A stretch of 64,000 bases of DNA from Tessaracoccus sp. MC1679. GTDB lineage: Bacteria; Actinomycetota; Actinomycetes; Propionibacteriales; Propionibacteriaceae. Position 1 is the first letter of the stretch, and each line of letters opens with the position of its first letter. The stretch covers positions 310,001 through 374,000 of the forward strand of contig NZ_JACJGB010000004.1 in the NCBI RefSeq assembly GCF_014164775.1. Reading direction: 5' to 3'. Positions 26,530-36,012 of this stretch are shown one piece after another. The translations under genes and the position numbers were made by a program. The notes under the pieces are model-generated. The model did not search any database. It was given only the letters and a program-made list of their open reading frames with translations, and was not told the DNA's origin.

Positions 26530-29500
26530 ATGCAGTTTCGCGTCCTTCCGCCACCTCCCGTCGAGGCGCACATCCTCACCGGCGAGCAGTTGGCGGCCAC
26601 GGAGCCAGTCCGCGGAGTCACAGTTGTGGTCGGGGGACCGGGTACCGGAAAGACCACGCTCCTGGCCGCTGCCGCGGCGCGGCGCGTCCGTGAGGGGGGC
26701 AGCCTTGAGCGGCTGATCGTGCTGTCGCACTCACGCTCGGCCGCGCAGCAGCTGCGCAGGGAGATCAGCCGACAGATCACCGCGGCTCAGGTGAACCCGC
26801 AGGTCACCACCATCCACGGCCTCGCGTTGGGCCTCCTGCGGCGCTACTGGCCCCACGAGGACGCCCCCTGGCGTCTCCTCCGTGCGCCGGAGCAGGAGCA
26901 GCGGATCCGCGAGCTGATCCCCGGCATGGGCCCGGACGCGTGGCCCGAGTCGGTCAGGGCGGCACTGGGCACCAGGGCCTTCGCCCGTCAGCTGCGCGAG
27001 GTCCTGGCCAGAGCCAGGCAGCTGTCTCTGGATCCTGAGCGCCTGGCCGGGCTCGCCGTCGCCGCGGGGGATGAGACGTTCGCCGCCGCGGCACGATTCA
27101 TGGAGGACTACCTCACGGTGGGGGACTTCTCCGGCACGCTGGATTACACCGAACTCGTCTACCGCACCCGCCTGCTGCTCACCGAGCCGGGTGTCGCGTC
27201 GGGCGTCGGGGCGTCGTTCGACGCCCTCCTCATCGACGACGTCCAGGAGGCGGACCCCGCCCAGGTGGGCCTCCTGGCAGACCTTGCGGGGCTGGGTCTC
27301 CCCCTGCTGGCGGTGGGGGACCCCCGGCAACGGATCGGCGGCTACCGGGGCGCCAGCCCCACCGCACTGGCGGATATCGCGGAGCTTCCGGGTGCGCGGC
27401 TGCTGACGCTGGGGCAAGGCCATCGGGCCACCGCCCGGGTTGCCGGGGCGCTGGATGCGCTCAGCGTCCGGATCGGTCCTCGGCTCGCGCCCCCGTCGCC
27501 CACGCCGGTGGCGGGCGTGGGGGAGGCGCACGCCCGTGTCTTCGATGACGAGTCGGCGGAGCTGGCCCATGTCGCGGCGGAGTTGCGGCACTGCGTGGCG
27601 GTCGATGGGCTGGCCTGGTCGGACCTCGCCGTGGTGACCCGGGCGGGGCGCACGCAGCTGAGCGCCGTCGCCAGAGAGCTGCTGCGGCTCGGGGTACCGG
27701 TGGATGTCTCGGGAGACGAGATCGCGTTGTCCGAGCAGCCGGCCGTCTCCACCCTGCTGCTCGCGCTGACGGTCGCGGCGAGGACCTCGGGGCCCGAGGC
27801 GGATGAGGCCCGGCTGCTGGTCTCGTCTCCCCTGTGCGGCCTCGACGGGGTGGCGCAGCGTCGGCTGGGGCGCCAGCTCCTCGCGAGGCACCGCCAGCTC
27901 GGCCACTCCCAGGCCCTACTGGCGAAGAGCCTCGCTGACCCCTTGCTCCTCGAGGGACTCGAGTCCGCGGAGGCCGAAGCGCTGCGTGCCCTCGCCGCGC
28001 TGTTGGCGGAAGCGTCGGCGATGATGGCGGGCGGCGCGGAGGTGCAGGAGGCGCTCTGGCACCTGTGGGACGGCACCGGGTGGGCGGACCGGCTGCGCGA
28101 GCAGGCGCTGAGGGGCTCGCGCCGCGCCAATGCGGATCTCGACGCCATCGTGGAACTGTTCGACCTCGCCTCGAGGCAGGAGGACCTGCGTGGCGCCGCC
28201 GGCGCGCAGACGTTCCTGGGTGAGATCTCGGGCCAGGAGATCCCGGCGGATACCGGCCGTGAGCTGACCGCGGCGGGCAGGGGCGTGCGCGTCGTCACCG
28301 CGCACCGCACCCGGGGCCTGGGCTGGGAGCGGGTGTGGGTGGTCGGCGTGCAGGAGGGCCTCTGGCCGAGGCTGACCAGGGCCGGCCTCCTGCTCGATTC
28401 TGATCGGCTCGGCCCCGAGGAGCTGGCATCCCCCGGAGCGGTGCCGCAGCTCGGCAATGAGCGTCAGCTGTTCTACGTCGCGTGCAGCCGCGCCCGCTCA
28501 GCGCTGCATGTCAGCGGCGTCCAGGGTGTCGACGGCGAGGGCGGCCGGCCGTCAAGGTTCCTGGCCGAGCTGGGGGTCGAGGTGGAGCGCATCCACGGCA
28601 GGCCGGACAAGCTGCTCTCAGCTTCCGCCCTCGTAGGCGACCTTCGTCGTGCGGCGGTCGACGAATCGTCCTCGCCCGGCCTGCGCCGGGCCGCCGCCCT
28701 CAGACTGGCGGGCCTGGCGGCGTCAGCCACCCAGGACGGCAGCCGGGCCTTCCCGGGGGCTGATCCCGATCAGTGGTGGGGGACGGCCGGGCCTACGTCG
28801 TCGTCGGCCGAACACAGCGGCCCGGTGGTCATCACAGGATCATCCCTGGAGACCCTGCTGGAGTGTCCGCGCCGCTGGTTCCTCTCGCGGCGGGCCAAGG
28901 CTGAGGCTGGCCGCAAGTCCCGGGCCTCCGTGGGAGACGTGGTGCACCTGCTGGCCAAGCATGCCGCCACCGACAACCTCTCGGCTGACCAGATGCGCGC
29001 GAAACTGGATGAGGTGTGGCTGCGTATCCCCTTCGAGACGGAATGGTTGTCGGTCACTGAGCGTTCTGAGATCGATCAGGCCATCGAGAGGTTCTCGCGA
29101 TACCACCACCACAATCCCAACACCCTCCTGGCGGTCGAGCGTCGGTTCAGGGTGCCGCTGACAGTTGCGGGCACGGAGGTTGTGCTGGACGGGACAGTGG
29201 ACAGGTTGGAGAGGCAGCCGGACGGGCGGCTGCGGGTCGTCGACATGAAGACGGGACGGCGGGTGTTGAAGGAGGCGGACGTGGCGGATCACGCCCAGCT
29301 GGGCATCTACCAACTTGCGGCATCGCTAGGCGCCTTCGACGACCTGGCGCCCGGAGAGCGCTCAGTGGCTCCGCCCGCTCTGTTGTTCCTCCGCAGCGGT
29401 GATGCCCTGCCGACGCTGGTGGCGCAACCCTCCATCGACGAGGTACCGCGGCTGGCCGGCGTGGAGCCCGGGCCCGGACCCACCTGGGTCCACGATCGGA

Positions 29501-29625
29501 TCGCGGAAGGCGTGGACATCATCCGGGAGGCCCGGTTTGACGCGGTGGAGTGCGACGCCTGCCGCTACTGTGCGTTCGCCGCGTCCTGCCCGGCCAAGGG
29601 GCCCAGGACGGGGGTTGCGCGGTGA
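26530..29625 (+). CDS. adnA: AdnA, helicase-nuclease subunit
   Basis: A 1031-residue UvrD-like helicase fused to a PD-(D/E)XK nuclease. P loop GGPGTGKTT is near residue 35. The Walker B box reads LLIDDVQEADPAQ (about 235), with Asp in place of the usual catalytic Glu, suggesting a weak motor. The C-terminal nuclease has LDGTVDRLE and VVDMKTGRR (about 900). Cysteines in LLECPRRW (about 777) and CDACRYCAFAASC (about 1007) form the iron-sulphur staple of AddB-type nucleases. With AdnB it resects double-strand breaks for recombination. Its stop overlaps the adnB start (GTGA). The ATG was chosen at the conserved MQFRVLPPP start. Confidence 0.92.
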   Translation: MQFRVLPPPPVEAHILTGEQLAATEPVRGVTVVVGGPGTGKTTLLAAAAARRVREGGSLERLIVLSHSRSAAQQLRREISRQITAAQVNPQVTTIHGLALGLLRRYWPHEDAPWRLLRAPEQEQRIRELIPGMGPDAWPESVRAALGTRAFARQLREVLARARQLSLDPERLAGLAVAAGDETFAAAARFMEDYLTVGDFSGTLDYTELVYRTRLLLTEPGVASGVGASFDALLIDDVQEADPAQVGLLADLAGLGLPLLAVGDPRQRIGGYRGASPTALADIAELPGARLLTLGQGHRATARVAGALDALSVRIGPRLAPPSPTPVAGVGEAHARVFDDESAELAHVAAELRHCVAVDGLAWSDLAVVTRAGRTQLSAVARELLRLGVPVDVSGDEIALSEQPAVSTLLLALTVAARTSGPEADEARLLVSSPLCGLDGVAQRRLGRQLLARHRQLGHSQALLAKSLADPLLLEGLESAEAEALRALAALLAEASAMMAGGAEVQEALWHLWDGTGWADRLREQALRGSRRANADLDAIVELFDLASRQEDLRGAAGAQTFLGEISGQEIPADTGRELTAAGRGVRVVTAHRTRGLGWERVWVVGVQEGLWPRLTRAGLLLDSDRLGPEELASPGAVPQLGNERQLFYVACSRARSALHVSGVQGVDGEGGRPSRFLAELGVEVERIHGRPDKLLSASALVGDLRRAAVDESSSPGLRRAAALRLAGLAASATQDGSRAFPGADPDQWWGTAGPTSSSAEHSGPVVITGSSLETLLECPRRWFLSRRAKAEAGRKSRASVGDVVHLLAKHAATDNLSADQMRAKLDEVWLRIPFETEWLSVTERSEIDQAIERFSRYHHHNPNTLLAVERRFRVPLTVAGTEVVLDGTVDRLERQPDGRLRVVDMKTGRRVLKEADVADHAQLGIYQLAASLGAFDDLAPGERSVAPPALLFLRSGDALPTLVAQPSIDEVPRLAGVEPGPGPTWVHDRIAEGVDIIREARFDAVECDACRYCAFAASCPAKGPRTGVAR

Positions 29626-32600
29626 CCATCCATCCCCTCCGCAGGCGACCGTTCTCCTCCCCGGAGCAGCTGATCGACGCCCTGCAGATCCCCTTCTCCC
29701 AGGAGCAGCTCGACGCCATCACCGCACCCCTGGAGCCTGCGGTCATCATCGCCGGCGCGGGCAGCGGGAAGACCACCGTCATGGCCGCCCGCGTGGTCTG
29801 GTTGGTGGGCACCGGGCAGGTGCGCCCGGAAGAGGTTCTCGGATTGACGTTCACGCGTAAGGCGGCGGCAGAACTGGCCGCGCGGGTGTCCTCCGCCCTG
29901 GACCGGGCCGGGGTCCTGACGGGGATCGACGGCGAGGGCGCGGAACTGGTCATGACCTACGACTCGTTCGCGGCCAGGCTGGTGAGCGAGTTCGGGCTGC
30001 GGATCGGCATCGACAGGGACCCCGTCATGGTCACCGGGGCGAGTCGATTCCGGCTGGCCACCCGGGTGGTGGCCGACGCGCCCGGCCCCTTCCACAGCAT
30101 CAGCCGGCTGAGCCACCACAGCATCCCGGAGCGCGTCCTGGCGCTCGACGCGGAGATGCAGTCGCACCTGGTCACTTCGGCGGACGTCGAAGAGGAGTGC
30201 GCCCGAGCCGAGCAGCGCTTCGCCGAGGCACCGCTGTACCGGGGCCGGACCATGCGTGACGTCGCCAGGGCCCTGGACGCGACCGCCGAGCGCCGCGAGC
30301 TGCTGCACCTCGTCGGCCAGTATCAGGCTATGAAGCAGAGCCTCGGCGTGGTCGAGTTCGCTGACCAGCTCCGCGAGGCGGTGCGGCTGGTCACCCAGGT
30401 GCCAGCCGTCGGCGAGGAGCTGCGCCGCCGCTTCCGGGTGGTTCTGCTGGACGAATACCAGGACACGTCCTCGGCTCAGGCGCGCCTCCTCCGCGAGCTG
30501 TTCACCGGACCGCCGTCCGGAGACGCCATGGGGTTCCCCGTCACGGCCGTCGGTGATCCCTACCAGGCCATCTACGGGTGGAGGGGGGCGGCGTCGGGCA
30601 ACATCCTCGAGTTCCCGATGCAGTTCCGGCGCGGCGACGGTACCCCTGCATCGCGCCACACCCTCAGCATCAACCGTCGCAGCGGGCAGCAGATCCTCGA
30701 CGTCGGTAATGCGCTGGCGCGGGGACTCGCCTCAGCCCCGGGCGAGGCTGGCGTCTCCCTCGTGGCCCCCCCAGACGCGCCCAGCGCCATGGTGGCAGCG
30801 GCCACCTTCGACACCTTCGCCGACGAGGTGGAATGGATCGCCGAGAGCGTGGTGGCTCGCCACGAGACCGGCACCAGCTGGCTGGATCAGGCCATCCTGG
30901 TGCGCCGCAACGCACTGCTGGCGCCGCTGTTCGAGGCGCTGCGGACGCGGGACGTTCCGGTCGAGATCGTGGGCCTCGGCGGGCTGCTGGCACTTCCGGA
31001 GGTGGCTCCCATCGTGTCCACGCTCCGGGTGATGGACGATGTGACGGCCAACCCCGCAGTCATCTCACTGCTTGCGGGCCCGCGTTGGCAGCTGGGACTC
31101 GGGGATCTGGAGCTCCTCGGCGAACGGGCCAGGCAGGTGGCCAGCGTTCCGCGCGCGCCCAGCGGTCTCGACGACGCCCTCGCCAACGCGGTCACGCAGG
31201 CCGACCCCGGCGAGGTGCTCTGCCTGCTCGACGCCGTCTCGGACCCGGGGGAACTCCCCTTCAGCGCTGCCGCGCGGGACAGGCTGCGCAGGTTCGGCCT
31301 GGAGATCGAGGAACTGCGGCGGCACGCTTCAGAGCCTGTGGCGGAGTTGGTCACCCGGGTCATCGCCACCCTGGGATTGGAGGCCGAACTCCTCGCAGGC
31401 GGCTCCGAGACCAGCCAGGTGGCCCGGTTCGTCGCCGAGGTGGCGAGCTACACGGACGTCGACGGCGACGGGAGCCTGACCGGTCTCCTCGCCTACCTGG
31501 ACGCGGAAGAAGACTTCGGGGAGGGGCTGCAGCAGTCCGTGCCCACCGAGGCTGACTCGGTCAAGCTGATGACCGTTCACCGCGCCAAGGGCCTCGAGTG
31601 GGACACCGTGTTCCTTCCAGGCCTCGTGGACAAGGTGTTCCCCTCCGAGTCCCGATCGGGAACCTGGCCCAGCCGCGCGGAGAGCCTCCCCGCCCCCCTT
31701 CGTGGCGACGCCTCGAGCATTCCGCAGCTGGGCCACTACACCAAGGACGGGCTGAGCGCCTACCGTGAGGCCACGAAAGCCGACCACCGACTGTCAGAGG
31801 ACCGGCTGGCGTACGTGGCGGTCACCAGGGCCAAACGGCTGCTCGTCGCCTCCAGCCACGTCTGGACCCCAGGCAACGTGCGGCCCCGGAGCGAGTCGCC
31901 CTACTTCAGCGTAGTGCGGGAGGCAGCTGATGCTGCCCAGTGCTATCTCGACGTGGCCACGCGGGGAGCCGACACCAACCCCGTGCCAGCGACGCCGACC
32001 CGGGCGGCCTGGCCGGCCGCGCTCGACGCGGATGTCGTGGCCGCTCGACGGACGGCCTCGGACCTGGTGCGGGAGGCGGCAGGCATGGTGGGCGCGACGG
32101 AGTCGGAGCGCGCGGCTTGGACGTGGCTGTCCGGCACGCTGTCTGCCGAGGAGGAGGCCCGTGTGGCGGCGTGGGACGAGAGCGCCCGGCACCTGGCTGC
32201 TCTCGCCAACCGCAGAAACGACCGCGGCGTCGTCCTGCCGGAGGGGCTCTCAGCCACGGCCCTCATGGCGCTGCGCACAGATCCGTCCGCGTTCGCCGCC
32301 TCACTCCTGCGACGGATGCCCAGGCCCCCGTCGCAGGAGGCCCGGGTGGGAGACCGGTTCCACGCCTGGCTCCAGGATCGCTTCGAGCTGCCCGCCCCGT
32401 TGGAGGAGATGGAGGGGGGACCTTCGGCGGAGCCGGGTGAGCTCACGCGGCTGGTGGCGGCGTTCGAGGCCGGCCGGTTCGCTCACCTCACACCGCTGGG
32501 GGTGGAGGTGCCGTTCGTGATGTCGCGGGGGCCCCACGTGCTCCGCGGCAGGATCGACGCCGTCTACGAGTGGGACCGCGACGGATACCAGTACCTGGTG

Positions 32601-32801
32601 GTGGACTGGAAGACCTCAACGCGTCGCGCGGATCCACTGCAGCTGGCGGTGTACCGGCAGGCCTGGGCGGAAGCACGCGGGCTGGACCCCGCACGGGTGG
32701 GCGCGGCGTTCTACCATGTCCTGGCAGACCAATTGCGCTTCGTCGAGGCCCCCGCATCACTCATCGATGCGGCGCTGAAGGCGGGAATGGAACCACGATG
32801 A
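29622..32801 (+). CDS. adnB: AdnB, helicase-nuclease subunit
   Basis: A 1059-residue UvrD-like helicase with C-terminal nuclease. P loop AGAGSGKTT is near residue 44, and intact Walker B VVLLDEYQDTSSAQ near 272. Further motifs are VGDPYQAIYGWRGA, VKLMTVHRAKGLEWD and AYVAVTRAK. The nuclease core has GRIDAVYEWD and VVDWKTS near 993. Unlike AdnA the ATPase motifs are complete, so this should be the lead motor, as in mycobacterial AdnAB. GTG overlaps the adnA stop, and its own stop overlaps the nudC start (ATGA), so the three genes form one coupled operon. Confidence 0.94.
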   Translation: MTIHPLRRRPFSSPEQLIDALQIPFSQEQLDAITAPLEPAVIIAGAGSGKTTVMAARVVWLVGTGQVRPEEVLGLTFTRKAAAELAARVSSALDRAGVLTGIDGEGAELVMTYDSFAARLVSEFGLRIGIDRDPVMVTGASRFRLATRVVADAPGPFHSISRLSHHSIPERVLALDAEMQSHLVTSADVEEECARAEQRFAEAPLYRGRTMRDVARALDATAERRELLHLVGQYQAMKQSLGVVEFADQLREAVRLVTQVPAVGEELRRRFRVVLLDEYQDTSSAQARLLRELFTGPPSGDAMGFPVTAVGDPYQAIYGWRGAASGNILEFPMQFRRGDGTPASRHTLSINRRSGQQILDVGNALARGLASAPGEAGVSLVAPPDAPSAMVAAATFDTFADEVEWIAESVVARHETGTSWLDQAILVRRNALLAPLFEALRTRDVPVEIVGLGGLLALPEVAPIVSTLRVMDDVTANPAVISLLAGPRWQLGLGDLELLGERARQVASVPRAPSGLDDALANAVTQADPGEVLCLLDAVSDPGELPFSAAARDRLRRFGLEIEELRRHASEPVAELVTRVIATLGLEAELLAGGSETSQVARFVAEVASYTDVDGDGSLTGLLAYLDAEEDFGEGLQQSVPTEADSVKLMTVHRAKGLEWDTVFLPGLVDKVFPSESRSGTWPSRAESLPAPLRGDASSIPQLGHYTKDGLSAYREATKADHRLSEDRLAYVAVTRAKRLLVASSHVWTPGNVRPRSESPYFSVVREAADAAQCYLDVATRGADTNPVPATPTRAAWPAALDADVVAARRTASDLVREAAGMVGATESERAAWTWLSGTLSAEEEARVAAWDESARHLAALANRRNDRGVVLPEGLSATALMALRTDPSAFAASLLRRMPRPPSQEARVGDRFHAWLQDRFELPAPLEEMEGGPSAEPGELTRLVAAFEAGRFAHLTPLGVEVPFVMSRGPHVLRGRIDAVYEWDRDGYQYLVVDWKTSTRRADPLQLAVYRQAWAEARGLDPARVGAAFYHVLADQLRFVEAPASLIDAALKAGMEPR

Positions 32802-33628
32802 ACCACTGGAGCGTGCCGTCCGGCCTGGATCGGGCACCCGGCCTGCGCGTCGCGGGTGATATCGACGCATCGTGGCGGGCCGCCGTCGTCCTTGAGGTGG
32901 ATGCCCAGGGAAACGTCGCCTCGCTGGGCGGCCGCCCGAAGCCGCTCGAGGGAGCGGGCGATCGCCGCCCCGAGGACATTCTGCTCGGCCTGTTCGACGG
33001 CAGGCCCTGGTTCGCCAGACCGGTGGCTTCCCTGCACGGCGAAACCCTGGGATGGAGGGACGTGGATCCTTCCGAGCACCACCCCCTGGGGGCAGCGGTA
33101 GCGCTGACCCGCTGGCATCTGCAGGCGCCCGTCTGCGAGCGATGCGCCGCCCCCACCGTGCCGGACCTCGCCGGCGCCAGGAGGATCTGTCCGGCGTGTG
33201 GCGCCCTGGCCTTCCCGCGGATCGATCCGTGCGTCATCGTCGCCATCACGGACCACGAGGATCGGCTCCTGCTGGCCCGCCAGAGCCAGTGGCAGGCCAC
33301 CCGGGTCTCCATCGTGGCCGGATTCATCGAAGCGGGGGAGTCTGCCGAACAGGCGTGCCACCGTGAGGTCGCGGAGGAGGTGGGTGTTGTCCTCGAGACG
33401 CTGGAGTACGTCTCCAGCCAGCCATGGCCGATGCCACGCTCCCTCATGCTGGGGTTCACGGGGCGTGCGGTGGATTCCCGGATCAACGTCGACGGCGACG
33501 AGATCGCCGAAGGTGCTTACTACACCCGCGGAGACCTCGCCGCCGCCGTCGAGTCCGGTGCTGTCACGCTGCCAGGTAGGGCGTCTATCGCGCGCCACCT
33601 GATCGAGCGTTGGATCACTGCCGGCTGA
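32798..33628 (+). CDS. nudC: NudC, NAD(H)-pyrophosphatase (RNA deNADding type)
   Basis: A 276-residue Nudix hydrolase. Zinc ribbon CERC...CPAC is near residues 112-133. The full Nudix box GFIEAGESAEQACHREVAEE is near 175, and SQPWPMPRS follows; that motif is the mark of NADH-specific enzymes. It cleaves NADH and NAD caps on RNA. It follows adnB with a 4-base overlap, the same order as in M. tuberculosis. The frame extending back to 32570 lies inside adnB and was rejected. The end overlaps the convergent DUF7455 gene by 14 bases. Confidence 0.92.
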   Translation: MNHWSVPSGLDRAPGLRVAGDIDASWRAAVVLEVDAQGNVASLGGRPKPLEGAGDRRPEDILLGLFDGRPWFARPVASLHGETLGWRDVDPSEHHPLGAAVALTRWHLQAPVCERCAAPTVPDLAGARRICPACGALAFPRIDPCVIVAITDHEDRLLLARQSQWQATRVSIVAGFIEAGESAEQACHREVAEEVGVVLETLEYVSSQPWPMPRSLMLGFTGRAVDSRINVDGDEIAEGAYYTRGDLAAAVESGAVTLPGRASIARHLIERWITAG

Positions 33629-33815
33629 GTCTGTCCGTCTCGTCCTGGATCCTGGCTGCCACCTCGGTGAGCTTCTCGCGGTGCTGTGTCGCGTGGTGCG
33701 AGCAGAACAGCAGTTCGCCGCCGTTGCGCAGGAACACGCGGAGATATGCCTGCGCACCGCATCGATCACAGCGATCGATAGCGGTGAGCGTCGGGTCGAT
33801 GGCTACTTCAGTCAT
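33615..33815 (-). CDS. DUF7455 small zinc-ribbon protein
   Basis: A 66-residue protein with CDRCGAQAYLRVFLRNGGELLFCSHH: a CxxC and a CxHH pair that probably bind one zinc. It matches the small actinobacterial DUF7455 family often found near parE or sigA. The ATG has a GAGGAG site upstream. Its 3' end overlaps nudC on the opposite strand. Function unknown. Confidence 0.85.
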   Translation of the reverse strand: MTEVAIDPTLTAIDRCDRCGAQAYLRVFLRNGGELLFCSHHATQHREKLTEVAARIQDETDRLSRQ

Positions 33816-33891
33816 TGTGGGCTCCTCACCTCTGGTGCTTCTTGGTAATCAAACGTAGCTGGCCTCCACAATGTTCCCTGTCTGACGTGGG

Positions 33892-33897
33892 TAATCT
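33892..33897 (+). promoter_or_regulatory. -10 box TAATCT for parE
   Basis: TAATCT ends six bases before GTG 33904 and there is no ribosome-binding site. This supports the GTG as a leaderless start. Confidence 0.5.
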
Positions 33898-33903
33898 GGG
33901 CCG

Positions 33904-35982
33904 GTGCAGAGCCCGAAGAGCAACCAACCACACTCCAGAGACTACGAAGCCAAGAATCTGCTGGTTCTTGAAGGCTTGGAGGCGGTCCGGAAGCGGCCGG
34001 CCATGTACATCGGATCCACGGACACCCGCGGCCTCATGCACTGCCTCTGGGAGATCATCGACAACTCCGTTGACGAGGCACTCTCCGGCTACGGCGGCGA
34101 GATTGAGGTCACACTCGGCGCCGACGGGTCGGTTGGGGTGGTCGACCATGCCCGCGGCATCCCCGTGGACACCGAGCCCCGCACCGGGCTCTCCGGCGTC
34201 GAGGTGGTGTTCACCAAGCTGCACGCAGGAGGCAAGTTCGGCAACTCCTCCTACAACGCCACCGGTGGTCTGCACGGCGTCGGAGCCTCCGTGGTCAACG
34301 CGCTCAGCTCGCGGCTGGATGTGGAGGTGGACCGCAACGGGGCCACCTGGGCGATGAGCTTCCGTCGGGGGGTACCCGGAGTCTTCGCCGGCGACGGCCC
34401 CTCCGCGCCGTTCACACCCCAGGGCGGCCTCCGGAAGACGGGCCGCGTGGCCAAGGCCACCACCGGCACGCGGGTCCGCTACTGGCCGGACCGTCAGATC
34501 TTCCTTGCGGACGCCGAGCTGTCCCTCAGCCACCTGCACGACCGCGCACGCCAGACCTCCTTCCTCGTGCCGGGCCTGCGGATCCAGGTCGACGACGCGC
34601 GGACCGGGGAGTCGGTCAGGGAGTCGTTCGTCCACCTCGGCGGCATCACGGAGTTCGCGGACTTCCTCGCGTCGGACGCACCGCTGACGGACGTCATCCG
34701 ACTCCAGGGGACGGACTCCTTCGTCGAGACGGTCCCCATGCTCGACGAAACGGGCGCGATGACCCCGACGGACGTTGAGCGCGAACTGGAGGTCGATGTC
34801 GCGGTGCGCTGGGGCACCGGCTACGACGCGGCGGTGAAGTCCTTCGTCAACATCATCGCAACACCCAAGGGCGGCACGCATGTGTCGGGCTTCGAGCGGG
34901 GACTGACCCGCGCGTTCGTCAAGTCCCTGGAGGGCACACGCCTGCTCAAGGCGGGCGAGGAGGTGCTCAAGGACGACTGCATGGAGGGGCTCACCGCGGT
35001 GGTGACTGTCAGGCTGGCCGAGCCCCAGTTCGAGGGACAGACCAAGGAGGTCCTCGGCACGCCGCCGGTCCAGAAGCTGGTGGCGGGCATCATCGAGCGC
35101 GAGATGGGGGAGTTCCTCACCAGCTCCAAGGCTGCGATCCGCCCCGTGGCCCGCACCCTGATGGAGAAGGTGGTGAGCGCCTCCCGCACCCGCGTGCAGG
35201 CCAGGGCGCACAAGGAGAACCAGCGCCGCAAGAACGCGCTCGAATCCTCCACGCTGCCGCCCAAGCTGAAGGACTGCCGATCCAACGACGTCTACGCCAC
35301 CGAACTGTTCATCGTCGAGGGCGACTCGGCCCTGGGTACCGCGAACGTGGCGCGGAACTCGGAGTTCCAGGCGCTGCTGCCCATCAGGGGGAAGATCCTC
35401 AACGTCCAGAAGGCGTCGGTGGGCGACATGCTGAAGAATCTCGAGTGCGCCTCGATCATCCAGGTGGTCGGCGCCGGGTCGGGACGTACGTTCGACGTGG
35501 AGGCCGCCCGCTACGGCAAGGTCATCTTCATGGCGGACGCGGACTCCGACGGCGCCCACATCCGTTGCCTCCTGGCAACCCTGTTCTTCCGCTACATGCG
35601 CCCGCTCGTCGAGGCCGGCCGCGTGTTCTCGGCCGTGCCGCCGCTGCACCGGTTCGAGCTGATCAACCCGAAGAAGGGCTACGACAAGTACATCTACACT
35701 TACTCGGACGCGGAGTATCAGAGGAAGGCCGCCGAACTGACCAAGCGGGGGCAGAACTTCAAGGAACCGCAGCGCTACAAGGGGCTGGGTGAGATGGACG
35801 CCGACCAGTTGGCCGACACCACAATGAGCCCGAAGCACCGCACCCTCCGGAGGCTCACCGTCGACGACGCGGCAGACGCTGAGCGGGTCTTCGAAATGCT
35901 GATGGGAAATGACGTCGCCCCGCGCAAGGAGTTCATCATCGAGGGCGCCTACGCGTTGGAGGCCGACCGCATCGACGCGTGA
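33904..35982 (+). CDS. parE: Topoisomerase IV subunit B (ParE)
   Basis: A 692-residue GHKL-type topoisomerase subunit: ATP site with NSVDEALSGY, DHARGIPVD and GGLHGVGASVVNAL, transducer domain, then a Toprim domain with FIVEGDSALG and MADADSDGAHI. It lacks the long insert of E. coli GyrB. It is called ParE rather than GyrB because a matching subunit A lies 6 kb away on the other strand and no dnaN/recF neighbours are present; a gyrase role cannot be fully excluded. It is convergent with the lactate operon, 30 bases away. Confidence 0.88.
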   Translation: MQSPKSNQPHSRDYEAKNLLVLEGLEAVRKRPAMYIGSTDTRGLMHCLWEIIDNSVDEALSGYGGEIEVTLGADGSVGVVDHARGIPVDTEPRTGLSGVEVVFTKLHAGGKFGNSSYNATGGLHGVGASVVNALSSRLDVEVDRNGATWAMSFRRGVPGVFAGDGPSAPFTPQGGLRKTGRVAKATTGTRVRYWPDRQIFLADAELSLSHLHDRARQTSFLVPGLRIQVDDARTGESVRESFVHLGGITEFADFLASDAPLTDVIRLQGTDSFVETVPMLDETGAMTPTDVERELEVDVAVRWGTGYDAAVKSFVNIIATPKGGTHVSGFERGLTRAFVKSLEGTRLLKAGEEVLKDDCMEGLTAVVTVRLAEPQFEGQTKEVLGTPPVQKLVAGIIEREMGEFLTSSKAAIRPVARTLMEKVVSASRTRVQARAHKENQRRKNALESSTLPPKLKDCRSNDVYATELFIVEGDSALGTANVARNSEFQALLPIRGKILNVQKASVGDMLKNLECASIIQVVGAGSGRTFDVEAARYGKVIFMADADSDGAHIRCLLATLFFRYMRPLVEAGRVFSAVPPLHRFELINPKKGYDKYIYTYSDAEYQRKAAELTKRGQNFKEPQRYKGLGEMDADQLADTTMSPKHRTLRRLTVDDAADAERVFEMLMGNDVAPRKEFIIEGAYALEADRIDA

Positions 35983-36012
35983 CGCGGCCGGCCTCCACCA
36001 GGCAGGGGCGGA

